DNA of 64,000 bases, taken from Dyella_B nitratireducens (GTDB lineage: Bacteria; Pseudomonadota; Gammaproteobacteria; Xanthomonadales; Rhodanobacteraceae). The position numbers were made by a program, and so were the translations under genes. Location of the stretch: the NCBI RefSeq assembly GCF_049532905.1, contig NZ_CP064032.1:5518001-5582000 (forward strand), written 5' to 3'. A model generated the notes under the pieces. The model did not search any database, had not been told where the DNA came from, and saw only the letters and a program-made list of their open reading frames with translations. This document shows, piece by piece, positions 7,956 through 16,267 of the stretch; the first letter of the stretch is position 1, and the number at the start of each line of letters is the position of its first letter.

Positions 7956-8450
7956 TCACAGGTTCAACAGCCAAACCCCCGCCGCCAGCGCCACCATCAC
8001 CACCGACAGCACCAGTTTCACCAGCGTGCCGAACAGCAGTCCCAGCCAGGTGCCGATGCTTACGTGGGCCGAACGCAGCACGCTTTTGCTGGAAACGAGT
8101 TCGCCGATCAGGGCGCCGACGAAGGGGCCGAGGACCAGGCCGGGTATGCCGAAGAACATGCCGACGAAGGTGCCGATCGATGCTCCCCAAATGGCCAGCG
8201 AGCTGGCGCCGACGCGTCTGGCGCCGAGCGTTGCCGAGATGAAATCCACCGCTACGCCGATGGCGGCCAGCACGCCCAGGACGATCACCCAGGTGACGCC
8301 GAGGAGCTGGTAGTCATCCAGTGCCGCGGCCAGCCAGATGCCGCCGAAGATCATCGGGATGCCTGGGATCGTGGGCAATATCGTGCCGATCAGGCCGCCT
8401 ACGATCAGGGCGATGGCGAGTGCGTAGAGCGCGATGTCCATGAAGAGCAT
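7956..8450 (-). CDS. DUF456 family small membrane protein
   Basis: A 164-residue, almost wholly hydrophobic protein with about four to five membrane helices and Gly-rich turns (GGLIGTILPTIPGIPMIFGG, FGIPGLVLGPFVGALIGEL), which are diagnostic of DUF456. Function is unknown. The start is set at ATG 8450, where AAGGACC precedes it. A longer frame reaches 8600 but would run into a palindromic repeat and adds no conserved sequence. The gap to the downstream DUF885 gene is 70 bases, so the two may be cotranscribed. Confidence 0.8.
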   Translation of the reverse strand: MLFMDIALYALAIALIVGGLIGTILPTIPGIPMIFGGIWLAAALDDYQLLGVTWVIVLGVLAAIGVAVDFISATLGARRVGASSLAIWGASIGTFVGMFFGIPGLVLGPFVGALIGELVSSKSVLRSAHVSIGTWLGLLFGTLVKLVLSVVMVALAAGVWLLNL

Positions 8451-8516
8451 GCGAAGGTCCTTGGGCGGCAGTGCTTCGAGCTTGATGCTCACGCCAATGC
8501 TGTTTCGAAGCGAATC

Positions 8517-8633
8517 GTCATGCCGGCGAACGCCGGAATCCAGTCTAGAATGACGTGCACCGCACACTTCATAAAGGGCTTTGTGTGCTGCGCACAGCAT
8601 ATCTGACTGGATTCCGGCGTTCGCCGGCGTGAC
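8517..8633. repeat. Palindromic repeat element, GTCATGCCGGCG family
   Basis: Two 29-base arms (8517-8545 and 8605-8633) are inverted copies with one mismatch; each arm contains its own hairpin CCGGCGAACGCCGG. The 59-base centre is not coding. This is the REPIN-like plan of paired inverted REP sequences. It separates the divergent DUF456 and kinase genes. Confidence 0.75.
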
Positions 8634-8683
8634 AGCCAGAGTTTGCGGCGGTCATTTGCAAAGGTTTCTACATCGGTAAGCGC

Positions 8684-9337
8684 GTGACAGATCATCCCAT
8701 CCTGCTAAAAGCCGACGAGCTAGGGCGCATCGAAATCGTCCAGCGCGATGGCGTGCTGTGCGTGCGTCGCGACATTCGTGCGGCCCGTTGGTGGGCGCGT
8801 GCTTTCGCTTATCGCGCCGCCGCGCGCGAAGCGCGTGCACTGGCGAAGCTGGAGGGTGTCGATGGCGTGCCCGCGCTGCTGGGATGGAACGGGCGTGAGC
8901 TGCTGCGCAGCTATATGGCCGGCCGACCGATGCAGCAAGCGCAGCCACGCGATCCTGCTTACTACCGCGATGCCTTGCGCCTGTTGGCGCAACTGCATCG
9001 GCACGGCATCGTGCACAACGATCTGGCGAAGGAACCGAACTGGCTGGTGCGCGCGGATGGGCGCCCGGGACTGGTCGATTTCCAGATTGCCTGGACACGT
9101 GGCAAGCGTGGTCGTCTGTTTCGGTTATTGGCGCGCGAGGATTTGCGCCATCTGCTCAAACACAAGCGCACGTATTGCGCGCATGCGCTCACGGCGCGCC
9201 AGTGGACGATGTTGAATACGCCTGCGCCACATTCGCGGTTGTGGCGCGCGACGGGAAAGCGGCTTTATAAGTTGATTGCGCGGCGGCTATTCGGTTATTG
9301 GGATAACGAGGGAAAGGGCCGCGTGCGCGATTCGTAG
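8684..9337 (+). CDS. Small RIO/lipopolysaccharide-kinase-like protein
   Basis: A 217-residue protein of the protein-kinase-like fold, with a truncated N-lobe and the catalytic-loop motif HGIVHNDLAKEPNWLV (about residue 107), where Asp is the catalytic base and Asn the metal ligand, followed by LVDFQ in place of the usual DFG (about residue 128). This pattern is typical of bacterial RIO-like and InaA/LPS-core heptose kinases; the substrate is unknown. Start is GTG 8684. The stop codon TAG (9335-9337) lies inside the GTAG head of a REP element, and the C-terminus is Arg-rich just before it. Confidence 0.7.
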   Translation: MTDHPILLKADELGRIEIVQRDGVLCVRRDIRAARWWARAFAYRAAAREARALAKLEGVDGVPALLGWNGRELLRSYMAGRPMQQAQPRDPAYYRDALRLLAQLHRHGIVHNDLAKEPNWLVRADGRPGLVDFQIAWTRGKRGRLFRLLAREDLRHLLKHKRTYCAHALTARQWTMLNTPAPHSRLWRATGKRLYKLIARRLFGYWDNEGKGRVRDS

Positions 9338-9407
9338 GTTGGGGTGCAAACCCCAACATTGCCATGTCGGTCAGGATCGTGATGTTGGGGTTTGCACCCC
9401 AACCTAC
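9334..9407. repeat. REPIN element, GTAG type (copy 1)
   Basis: GTAGGTTGGGGTGCAAACCC... (from 9334) and the exact inverted copy ending in CTAC (9404-9407). Each half is a GTAG tetranucleotide plus a perfect hairpin, GTTGGGGT-GCAA-ACCCCAAC (8-bp stem, GCAA tetraloop). Two such REPs face each other across a short spacer. The GTAG head is the hallmark of REPs mobilised by RAYT (TnpA-REP) transposases. It lies between convergent genes and contains both of their stop codons. Confidence 0.88.
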
Positions 9408-10180
9408 TTCTCGACGAATGCTCGCTCGATCACGTAATCACCCGCCTCACGCGTACGCGGCGAGGCCTGGAACCCACGCGCATCCAGCAACGCACACAGG
9501 TCATCCAGCATCGCCGGACTGCCACACAGCATCACGCGATCCGTCTCCGGATTGAGCGTCGGCAGGCCAATGGCCGCGGCCATCGCGCCATCCACGATGT
9601 TGTCGGTAATACGCCCGCGGTTACGGAACGGTTCGCGCGTTACCGTGGGGTAGTAGATCAGCTTCTCGCGGGCCAGCTCGCCGAGGTATTCGTGCTGCGG
9701 CAATTCGTTCTGCAGATAGTCCGAATAGGCCAGGTCGTTGATGTTGCGTACGCCGTGAGCCAGCACGATCTTGTCGAAACGCTCATAGGTTTCCGGATCG
9801 CGGATGATGCTCATGAATGGCGCCAGGCCCGTGCCGGTGCCGAGCAGATATAAATGCTTGCCGGGCTTCAGGTCGGTCAGCACCAGGGTGCCGGTCGGCT
9901 TGCGGCTTACCGTAATGTTGTCGCCAGGCTTTAAGTGCTGCAGGCGCGAGGTGAGTGGGCCGTTCTCCACCTTGATCGAAAAGAACTCAAGGTGTTCTTC
10001 CCAGCTGGCGCTGGCGATCGAATACGCGCGCATCAGCGGACGGCCGTCCACTTCCAGGCCGATCATCACGAACTGCCCGCTATCGAAACGGAAACTTGGA
10101 TCGCGTGTGGTGCGGAAGCTGAAAAGGCTGCCATTCCAATGATGGACGTCAATTACTTGCTCGGTCGCCAAAGCCACCAT
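9404..10180 (-). CDS. fpr: Ferredoxin/flavodoxin-NADP reductase
   Basis: A 258-residue FAD enzyme that exchanges electrons between NADPH and ferredoxin or flavodoxin in the cytoplasm, often tied to oxidative-stress and iron-sulfur repair. N-terminal FAD domain: DVHHWNGSLFSFRTTRDPS, GQFVMIGLE and the FAD-binding RAYSIAS (about residue 53). C-terminal NADP domain: LGTGTGLAPFMSIIRD and CGSPAML. The C-terminus ends AFVEK, where the aromatic tail found in many homologues is absent. The frame is open to 10288, but ATG 10180 fits family length. The stop TAG is formed by the GTAG of the adjoining REP element. Confidence 0.9.
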   Translation of the reverse strand: MVALATEQVIDVHHWNGSLFSFRTTRDPSFRFDSGQFVMIGLEVDGRPLMRAYSIASASWEEHLEFFSIKVENGPLTSRLQHLKPGDNITVSRKPTGTLVLTDLKPGKHLYLLGTGTGLAPFMSIIRDPETYERFDKIVLAHGVRNINDLAYSDYLQNELPQHEYLGELAREKLIYYPTVTREPFRNRGRITDNIVDGAMAAAIGLPTLNPETDRVMLCGSPAMLDDLCALLDARGFQASPRTREAGDYVIERAFVEK

Positions 10181-10573
10181 GGTGTTTGTCTTCTCGGGTT
10201 GTGGGACGGGGAAAGCGCGCTGTACGGGACAGCGGGTGACTCGCGGGGAGAGGCAGGGCCGTTGCCTTGCGAGTGCCGTGTTTGCCACGGAACAAGCTGC
10301 ATAGATTACGTCATTTGCCCTGTGCTCGCGTTAATCGCTTTCCCATGGTGGGGATGGGGTAGGGGGAGGCAAGGGAGGTGCGGCGCGAGGTTCAGGCCCT
10401 GCGCCTGCCGGTGTTATGCCGTTTTTTCATGCCTGGCCTTGGTGTCGATTTGCCGCCCCTGTCTTCGTCGTTACATAGCACACCCCATTGCCGGCCGGAC
10501 GCACGTCGGGCGGGTAGCTTGGGTGTGCTTCGAACGTCCTGCCCAGCAACGAAACAAGGGGAGTAAAAGCAAG
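10181..10573. other. Intergenic region between fpr and a secreted-protein gene
   Basis: Divergent spacer of 393 bases, G-rich in part (10360-10380). One small hairpin, CCGTG-TTTGC-CACGG (10276-10290). Ribosome site AAGGGGAG lies about 10 bases before the downstream start. I see no convincing promoter consensus, operator or reading frame. Confidence 0.5.
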
Positions 10574-11281
10574 ATGAAAAACGCCCACTCTTTCAGCTGT
10601 TTGCTTGGATCATGCCTGCTTGCCGTGATGGTTGCCGGCCCTGCCACGGCCCAGCAAGCGCAGCACAGCTATCCCAGCATGGCGCCGCTTTCCCAATACT
10701 TGATGGCCGACCAAGCCGCCGAAATAAAGCTGGCACGGAGCGCCGCCCCAGCGGCCATTTCCGACCATGCCACCGTGATGATGCTGCAGGCACATGGCTA
10801 CGTCACGGTAGTCAAAGGCACGAATGGCTATGTGTGCATCGTCGATCGGTCATGGATGTCGGCGTTCGATGCGCCGCAGTTCTGGAATCCGAAGCTGCGT
10901 GGACCCACGTGCTTCAATCCGCAGGCTGCAAGATCCATCCTGCCGATCACGCTCAAAAGGGCGACTCTTGTGCTGAGTGGGCAATCCAAGGACGGCATCA
11001 AGCAGGGCATGCAGACTGCATTCGCTGCAAAACAGCTGCCGCCGCTGGAGCCGGGTGCGATGTCTTACATGATGTCCAAGCAAGGTTATCTGGATGACCA
11101 GGCCGGCCATTGGATGCCGCATGTGATGTTCTATACGCCCGCCAATATGGATTGGGGTGCCGATCTGGCCGGGTCGCCCGTGATCTCGAATCCGCAGTTT
11201 CTTGCCCCGCCGGCATCGATCAATGTGCAGATGATCACGGTGAGCAAATGGTCGGACGGCACGGCGGCGCCAAGCATGTAG
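10574..11281 (+). CDS. Secreted protein of unknown function
   Basis: A 235-residue protein with a signal peptide (residues 1-26, cleaved after GPATA). The mature part is soluble, has two Cys (YVCIVD and GPTCFN) that could form a disulfide, and carries SKQGYLDD and WMPHVMFYTP near the C-terminus. I recognise no catalytic motif. Similar proteins occur as lone secreted hypotheticals in soil bacteria, as far as I recall. Ribosome site AAGGGGAG precedes the ATG. Its 3' side borders a zone of gene remnants, so it may once have been part of a larger locus. Confidence 0.6.
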   Translation: MKNAHSFSCLLGSCLLAVMVAGPATAQQAQHSYPSMAPLSQYLMADQAAEIKLARSAAPAAISDHATVMMLQAHGYVTVVKGTNGYVCIVDRSWMSAFDAPQFWNPKLRGPTCFNPQAARSILPITLKRATLVLSGQSKDGIKQGMQTAFAAKQLPPLEPGAMSYMMSKQGYLDDQAGHWMPHVMFYTPANMDWGADLAGSPVISNPQFLAPPASINVQMITVSKWSDGTAAPSM

Positions 11282-11369
11282 GTACGTGATGTTCGATGGA
11301 TCGGATATCGGCAGGGCGGCAAAGTACCGCCCTAGTCGGTAGTTATCCTTTTTTGCGAACGACGATACG

Positions 11370-11582
11370 GTGCACATGTTTGCCGGAGGAAAGGTTGGTG
11401 CCTCCCTCATCAGCCCGGCGGGCCGCATCGTGTACGAGAAGGTGATCATTCACGATGACACCTTGGCAACCGTGCGCTTCGACTACGATCCACGCGAAGA
11501 GGCTAAATGGTCGCCGGTGATCAAGCAGATGGCCGATTCGCTACATCTTGGGACAGATCCGGCCACCGAAGATGCGCGTTGA
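11370..11582 (+). pseudogene. Short reading frame, probable C-terminal gene remnant
   Basis: Codes for 70 residues (GTG 11370; ATG 11376 is an alternative) rich in charged residues (IVYEKVIIHDDTLATVRFDY, REEAKWSPVIKQMADSL). It reads like the end of a globular protein: no ribosome site, open only from 11343 after a stop, and a good C-terminal helix. A hairpin GGGCGG/CCGCCC (11314-11332) lies just upstream. I do not recognise the family. A genuine small protein cannot be excluded. Confidence 0.35.
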
Positions 11583-11622
11583 TGCAGCGGACCGCCTGAG
11601 GCAAACCCAAAAGGAAACAGCG

Positions 11623-11697
11623 ATGCGATTCAAATGGACGGCCATTTTTGCACTGCAAGCGGCACTCTTTTCTATCTCTGGACTGGCAATCAGTTGA
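11623..11697 (+). pseudogene. Orphan signal-peptide frame (24 residues)
   Basis: A 24-codon frame begins MRFKWTAIFALQAALFSIS and ends after GLAIS at TGA. It has a good ribosome site (AAGGAAA, spacing 7) and looks exactly like a bacterial signal peptide with no mature protein behind it. The likeliest reading is the 5' end of a secreted-protein gene whose body was lost. A functional hydrophobic micropeptide is the alternative. Confidence 0.35.
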
Positions 11698-11770
11698 AGC
11701 TGTTGCGATTCGTGCCGCGGTTGCAGGCGTGTGTGGCAACATCGATCGGAAACTGAGTGAGACAAAAACC

Positions 11771-11842
11771 GTAGGTTGGGGTGCAAACCCCAACATCGGC
11801 ATCCGCATGCATCCTGATGTTGGGGTTTGCACCCCAACCTAC
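11771..11842. repeat. REPIN element, GTAG type (copy 2)
   Basis: Same two facing REPs as at 9334-9407: GTAG head at 11771, mirrored CTAC at 11839-11842, identical hairpins with GCAA loop, and a different spacer (CATGCATCC-containing). It lies in the decayed stretch upstream of the HAD phosphatase gene. Confidence 0.88.
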
Positions 11843-11993
11843 ATGGGTCCTCGATTTCGAGGCAAAGCTCGGGCATTTCGTGCCATGCCACACCTTGGGC
11901 AGGCCATTGCCATCACTCAGCCATGTGACTCTGGATAATCGTGCGTTGCTGCCCCAACGCGGCTTCATTTATGTCCCTTCAAGAGAACTTCGC

Positions 11994-12680
11994 TTGTCTT
12001 CTGCCGATGCCTTCGAACGCCTTACCAAACCTGCCGCCCGCTACAAGGGCATCATCTTTGATCTCGACGGAACTTTGGTCGACACGGTGCCTGACCTTGC
12101 GGTGGCAGTAGACCGGACGCTTGCTGATTTGGGACATGCTCCGGCGGGAGAGGTGCGTGTTAGAGACTGGTTGGGTAATGGAGCGAGCAAGCTGGTCGAG
12201 CGTGCACTGCGGTTCGCGGGTGAGGATGTAACGCACGTGCACGAGCGTGCATTGGCGCTGTTCATGCGGCACTTCGGTGACGAGTTCACCCGTCAATCCA
12301 GGCTTTTTCACGGTGTGGTGGAAGCATTGCCGGCGCTTGTCGTACAAGGCTGTCGCTTGGCCATCTGCTCCAATAGACCCTCGCACTTGATAAAGCCTTT
12401 GCTCGATCATCTTCAGATCGGCAGATTCTTTAGCGTCTGGGTTGGTGGTGACGATCTTTCCGTGAAAAAGCCAGACCCTGCGCCGCTATGGCACACGGCC
12501 AAAAAGCTTGCCCTTATGCCAAACGATTGCTTGGTGGTAGGCGACTCGATTAACGATGTTGAAGCAGCACGATCAGCAGGCATGGCGGTCGCGGCTGTGC
12601 ACTACGGATATAACTACGGCAGGGATATCAGGACAAGCCATCCCGATCTTGTGATTGGCTCTATCTTCGAACTCGTATAG
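11994..12680 (+). CDS. HAD-family phosphatase, phosphoglycolate-phosphatase-like
   Basis: About 228 residues. HAD motif I FDLDGTLVDT (nucleophile Asp at the first D), motif II CSNRP, motif III Lys in VKKPDPAPL, motif IV VGDSINDVEAA; an alpha-helical cap with WLGNGASKLVERAL follows motif I as in Gph. It probably removes phosphate from 2-phosphoglycolate or a related small phosphoester. The start is uncertain: the frame is open upstream through the REPIN, with no ATG. TTG 11994 has AAGAGAA before it and gives family length; GTG 11925 is an alternative. Loss of a normal start region next to the REPIN is possible. Confidence 0.72.
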   Translation: MSSADAFERLTKPAARYKGIIFDLDGTLVDTVPDLAVAVDRTLADLGHAPAGEVRVRDWLGNGASKLVERALRFAGEDVTHVHERALALFMRHFGDEFTRQSRLFHGVVEALPALVVQGCRLAICSNRPSHLIKPLLDHLQIGRFFSVWVGGDDLSVKKPDPAPLWHTAKKLALMPNDCLVVGDSINDVEAARSAGMAVAAVHYGYNYGRDIRTSHPDLVIGSIFELV

Positions 12681-12745
12681 CTAAGCCATACGGTGCGTTG
12701 CATGTGGCAAAGGGAGGGGAAAAGTCCTCGACTTCGCCAGCCAGG

Positions 12746-12751
12746 TAGAAT
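12746..12751 (+). promoter_or_regulatory. Probable -10 element of dusA
   Basis: TAGAAT, with GG in front, just before the dusA start. If used, transcription would begin near 12757-12759, making the message almost leaderless and ruling out the ATGs at 12750 and 12753. No good -35 is visible. Confidence 0.35.
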
Positions 12752-12758
12752 GATGGGT

Positions 12759-13739
12759 ATGCACAGCATCAACCCCAACGACTGGCACCTGTCCGTAGCG
12801 CCCATGATGGACTGGACGGATAGGCATTGCCGTTACTTCCATCGCCTGCTTTCCCCCAACGCACGCCTGTATACCGAAATGGTTACCAGCGCGGCGCTGG
12901 TGCGTGGCCGGCAGTTGCGGTTGCTGGAACACAGCCAACAGGAACACCCCGTGGCGTTGCAGCTTGGCGGTAGCGATCCGCAGGAGCTGGCGGAAGCGGC
13001 GCGCCACGGCGCGCAGGCGGGTTATGACGAAATCAACCTCAACGTGGGCTGCCCTTCCGACCGAGTGCAGTCCGGGCGGTTTGGGGCGTGCTTGATGCGC
13101 GAGCCGGTACTGGTGGGTGACTGCGTCAAGGCGATGCGCGATGCAGTGTCGGTGCCGGTTACCGTGAAATGCCGTATTGGTGTCGACGATCAGGACGACT
13201 ACGCGGATTTGCAGCACTTCACCGAGACCATGCTGGATGCCGGTGTGGAAGTGCTGGTGGTGCATGCACGCAAGGCGTGGTTGCAAGGGTTGTCGCCGAA
13301 AGAAAACCGCGAGATTCCGCCGCTGGATTACCAGCGCGTCTATCGCCTGAAGCGTGAGTTTCCGCAGCTGGTGGTAGTGATCAATGGCGGCATCACCACG
13401 GTGGAGGCGGTGCGCGAACATCTCACGCATGTGGATGGTGTGATGCTGGGGCGTGCGGCGTATCACGATCCTTATGTACTCGCCCGGGTCGAGGAGGTGC
13501 TATATGGCGTGCCGCTGCCAACCCGCGAAAGTGTGCTGCAACACATGCGGCCTTATGTGGAGGCAGAGCTGGCGCGGGGTACGGCGCTGAAGCACATCTG
13601 CCGTCATCTGTTGGGGCTCTACCAGGGCGAGCCGGGGGCGCGTGGTTTCCGGCGTGTCTTGAGTGAAGGGGCACACCGGGAAGGCGCGGGCTGGGCGCTC
13701 GTCGAGCAGGCCATGGCGCCGATGCTGGCCGCCGCGTGA
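12759..13739 (+). CDS. dusA: tRNA-dihydrouridine(20/20a) synthase
   Basis: FMN- and NADPH-dependent enzyme that reduces uridines 20/20a in the tRNA D-loop. The 326-residue protein has the TIM-barrel start SVAPMMDWTDRHCRYF, the catalytic-Cys motif NVGCPSDRVQSGRFGACLM, KCRIGVDDQDDY, HARKAWLQGLSPKENREIPP and the FMN-phosphate motif VINGGI...DGVMLGRAAY. The RVQSGRFGACLM and HARKAWLQGLSPKENREI texts mark the DusA subfamily. Three in-frame ATGs (12750, 12753, 12759) lie close together; the last is chosen because a TAGAAT -10 overlaps the first. Confidence 0.93.
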   Translation: MHSINPNDWHLSVAPMMDWTDRHCRYFHRLLSPNARLYTEMVTSAALVRGRQLRLLEHSQQEHPVALQLGGSDPQELAEAARHGAQAGYDEINLNVGCPSDRVQSGRFGACLMREPVLVGDCVKAMRDAVSVPVTVKCRIGVDDQDDYADLQHFTETMLDAGVEVLVVHARKAWLQGLSPKENREIPPLDYQRVYRLKREFPQLVVVINGGITTVEAVREHLTHVDGVMLGRAAYHDPYVLARVEEVLYGVPLPTRESVLQHMRPYVEAELARGTALKHICRHLLGLYQGEPGARGFRRVLSEGAHREGAGWALVEQAMAPMLAAA

Positions 13740-13840
13740 AGGTCATCATGAAGGTCCGTTCAGCCGTCCGGTCATTATTCAGCCCGGGTTGAGCAGTATG
13801 TCCCGTCGGCCGGATCCCTCCGGCACCCAATCACGGGATT

Positions 13841-14158
13841 ATGGCTTTGAAGCAACTCGCATGGATGGCCGCGGCCGGGCTGTTGGTGGCCGGCTCGGCT
13901 CTCGCCCAGTCATCGCCGCCACCTGGAGGCATGAGCCTGGATCAGGCCGTTACGCAAGTACAGCAACGAGTCGGCGGCAAGGTGTTGTCGGCCGAACCGC
14001 GTCATATCGGTCGCAGGGTAGAGTACCGCATCAAGGTGCTTACACCTGAAGGGCATGTGCGCGTCATCGCCGTGCCTGCTGATGCCACCCGCGTGTCGCC
14101 TGCGGCACAATCCACCAAGAAGTCCCCCAACGGCGGAAGCAAGAAGGAGAAACACTGA
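13841..14158 (+). CDS. Secreted PepSY-domain protein
   Basis: A 105-residue protein: signal peptide (cleaved after ALA, residue 22), then a PepSY-like module (MSLDQAVTQVQQRVGGKVLSAEP...VEYRIKVLTPEGHVRVIAV), then a basic Ser/Lys tail. PepSY modules are thought to bind or inhibit peptidases and often accompany sensor kinases. Its stop overlaps the response-regulator start by one base (TGATG), so it is translationally coupled to the phoP-phoQ pair and may modulate the sensor in the periplasm. This gene order is common in Xanthomonadales. Confidence 0.8.
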   Translation: MALKQLAWMAAAGLLVAGSALAQSSPPPGGMSLDQAVTQVQQRVGGKVLSAEPRHIGRRVEYRIKVLTPEGHVRVIAVPADATRVSPAAQSTKKSPNGGSKKEKH

Positions 14159-14844
14159 TGCGCATCCTCCTGGTCGAAGACGAAGCGCCGCTGCGCGAGA
14201 CGCTGGCGGCTCGACTCAAACGCGACGGATTTGCCGTGGACACCGCTCAGGACGGCGAAGAAGGCATGTACCTGGGCCGCGAAGTACCGTTCGATCTGGC
14301 TATCATCGACCTGGGCCTGCCCAAGATGTCGGGCATGGATCTGGTCAAGTCGCTGCGCGAAGCCGGCCAGCGTTATCCCATCCTGATCCTCACCGCGCGC
14401 GGCAGCTGGCAGGACAAAGTGGAAGGCCTGAAGCACGGCGCCGACGATTACCTGGTCAAACCGTTCCATGTCGAAGAGTTGCTGGCGCGCATCAACGCGC
14501 TGGTGCGCCGCGCGAGCGGCTGGTCCAAGCCGGTGCTGGCGTGCGGGCCGATCAAGCTGGACACCACGGCGCAAACCGTAACGGTGGAAGGCAAGGCGGT
14601 GGACCTCACCAGCTATGAGTACAAAGTGCTGGAATACCTGATGCTGCATGCAGGCGAGCTGGTGTCGAAAGCCGACCTCACCGAGCACATCTATCAACAG
14701 GATTTCGATCGCGATTCGAATGTGCTCGAGGTCTTCATCGGCCGCCTGCGCAGGAAGCTGGATGCGGAAGGGACGTTGAAGCCGATCGAGACGGTGCGTG
14801 GACGCGGGTACCGCTTTGCCATCCCTCGCAGCGAAGACGAATGA
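14158..14844 (+). CDS. phoP: OmpR-family response regulator, PhoP type
   Basis: A 228-residue regulator: receiver domain with acidic pocket (VEDE), phosphoacceptor Asp51 in IIDLGLPKMSG, Thr in LTARG and Lys in LVKPF; winged-helix DNA-binding domain (residues about 127-225) ending VRGRGYRFAIP. The receiver text resembles PhoP of enteric and Xanthomonas species, and the partner kinase has the PhoQ-type H-box. In Xanthomonas PhoPQ answers low Mg and antimicrobial peptides and is important for growth; the same role is inferred here. Its start overlaps the PepSY gene stop. Confidence 0.85.
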   Translation: MRILLVEDEAPLRETLAARLKRDGFAVDTAQDGEEGMYLGREVPFDLAIIDLGLPKMSGMDLVKSLREAGQRYPILILTARGSWQDKVEGLKHGADDYLVKPFHVEELLARINALVRRASGWSKPVLACGPIKLDTTAQTVTVEGKAVDLTSYEYKVLEYLMLHAGELVSKADLTEHIYQQDFDRDSNVLEVFIGRLRRKLDAEGTLKPIETVRGRGYRFAIPRSEDE

Positions 14845-16240
14845 TGCAGCCGAGCGCCGCCCGTTCTCACTGGCGGCGCGAGCGGCGCTTACCACCGGCC
14901 TCGTGCTGGCCGCCTTCCTGGGCGCGGTTGGCTGGACCTTGTCGCGCACCTATGCTGACAGTGAACTCAACAAGCTGCAGGGCCGCCTGCACGATTATGT
15001 AATCACTTATATCGCCGGCACCGACCCGCGACGTGACGGCACACCGTTGCTGCCGGATACGCCACCGGACCCCATGTTCTCCCGTCCTGGTTCCGGCCTG
15101 TATGCCGTGGTGATGGGCGACCACGGCTTCCATTGGGAGTCGTCGTCCGCGCTGCAGCGCGACTTCAGTTTTCTGCACCAGATGCAACCGGGGCAGTCGC
15201 AATTCATCGGCCCGGTGGATACGGAACTGGGACGGCTTTACTACTACAGTTTCGGCATAGCGCTGGATGTGCCGGCAACGGCGGGAGCGCCGGAACGCCC
15301 GCCGGTGCATCTCACTTTTACGGTGGCGCAGACCGAGGACGAACTGGAAAGCAACACCACCGTATACCGGCGCAGCCTGGTCGGCTGGCTTGCCACTCTG
15401 GGTGTGATGCTGATCGTGCTGCAACTGCTGCTGCTGCGCTGGAGTCTTACGCCCTTGCGCAAAGTGGCCAGCGACATGAGCCGCGTCGAGCGTGGCCAGA
15501 GCGATCATCTGGATAGCCAATATCCGATGGAACTCACCGGACTTACGCAGCGCATCAACGCTTTTGTCGATAGTGAGCGCGAGCAACGCACGCGTTATCG
15601 CAACACTCTCGCCGACCTGGCGCACAGCTTGAAGACGCCGCTGGCGGTGATTCGTTCGCAGGTGGAATCCAGTGAGCTGCCTCCCGCAGTTCGCGCACCG
15701 GTGCTGGACCAGGTGCGCCGTATGGACGAACTGGTTGCCTACCAGCTCGCACGCGCGGCGACTACCGGACGCCAGACATTTGCCGCCGCCGTGCCGATCG
15801 CCGGTCGTGCCGAAGACCTGGTGCAAAGCCTGGAAAAGGTCTACGCCGCGAAGAATGTCCTTTGCGAATTCGATATCGAGGACGGCGCGGCGTTCTATGG
15901 CGAGCAGGGCGACCTGCTGGAGCTGATGGGCAATCTGCTGGAGAACGCCTTCAAGTGGGCGGGCCACCATGTGCTGTTGGTGGTGAAGACGCAACGCCTG
16001 CCAGGTCGTCCACGACCGGGCCTGCTGCTTAGTGTGGAGGATGACGGTCCCGGCATCGAAGGCGACATGGTCGAGAAAATCCTGCAGCGCGGCGTACGTG
16101 GTGACGAGCGCGTGAAAGGCCACGGTATCGGCCTGTCCATCGTGCAGGACATCGTGCGTGCCTATAACGGTGAGTTGACAGTGGATCGCTCGCCGGAATT
16201 CGGCGGCGCACGATTCAGCGTGGCACTGCCGCCAACCTGA
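14798..16240 (+). CDS. phoQ: Sensor histidine kinase, PhoQ type
   Basis: About 480 residues. Membrane helices near residues 29-48 and 194-215 enclose a periplasmic sensor of about 145 residues, followed by HAMP, dimerisation domain with His276 in LADLAHSLKTPLAVIRSQ (a PhoQ-like H-box), and an ATPase domain with N-box LLENAFKWA, G1 VEDDGPGI and G2 VKGHGIGLSI. The start is uncertain: the only in-frame start codon before the first helix is GTG 14798, giving a 47-base overlap with phoP; a non-ATG start nearer 14845 is possible. Cognate partner of the preceding regulator. Confidence 0.85.
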   Translation: MDAGTALPSLAAKTNDAAERRPFSLAARAALTTGLVLAAFLGAVGWTLSRTYADSELNKLQGRLHDYVITYIAGTDPRRDGTPLLPDTPPDPMFSRPGSGLYAVVMGDHGFHWESSSALQRDFSFLHQMQPGQSQFIGPVDTELGRLYYYSFGIALDVPATAGAPERPPVHLTFTVAQTEDELESNTTVYRRSLVGWLATLGVMLIVLQLLLLRWSLTPLRKVASDMSRVERGQSDHLDSQYPMELTGLTQRINAFVDSEREQRTRYRNTLADLAHSLKTPLAVIRSQVESSELPPAVRAPVLDQVRRMDELVAYQLARAATTGRQTFAAAVPIAGRAEDLVQSLEKVYAAKNVLCEFDIEDGAAFYGEQGDLLELMGNLLENAFKWAGHHVLLVVKTQRLPGRPRPGLLLSVEDDGPGIEGDMVEKILQRGVRGDERVKGHGIGLSIVQDIVRAYNGELTVDRSPEFGGARFSVALPPT

Positions 16241-16267
16241 CTTGCTACGGGTTGGGAAGAAAAGCGG

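Noticed and set aside
6380..8242. 620-codon open frame on the plus strand
   Set aside because: It lies antisense to the DUF885 and DUF456 genes, whose products have signal peptide, zinc motif and membrane helices. The frame is a by-product of GC-rich codon use and its translation shows no domain.
13759..13784. TTCAGCC direct repeat as a PhoP box
   Set aside because: Two TTCAGCC copies 19 bases apart precede the PepSY-phoPQ operon, but the sequence and spacing do not match the PhoP consensus I know, so no site is claimed.
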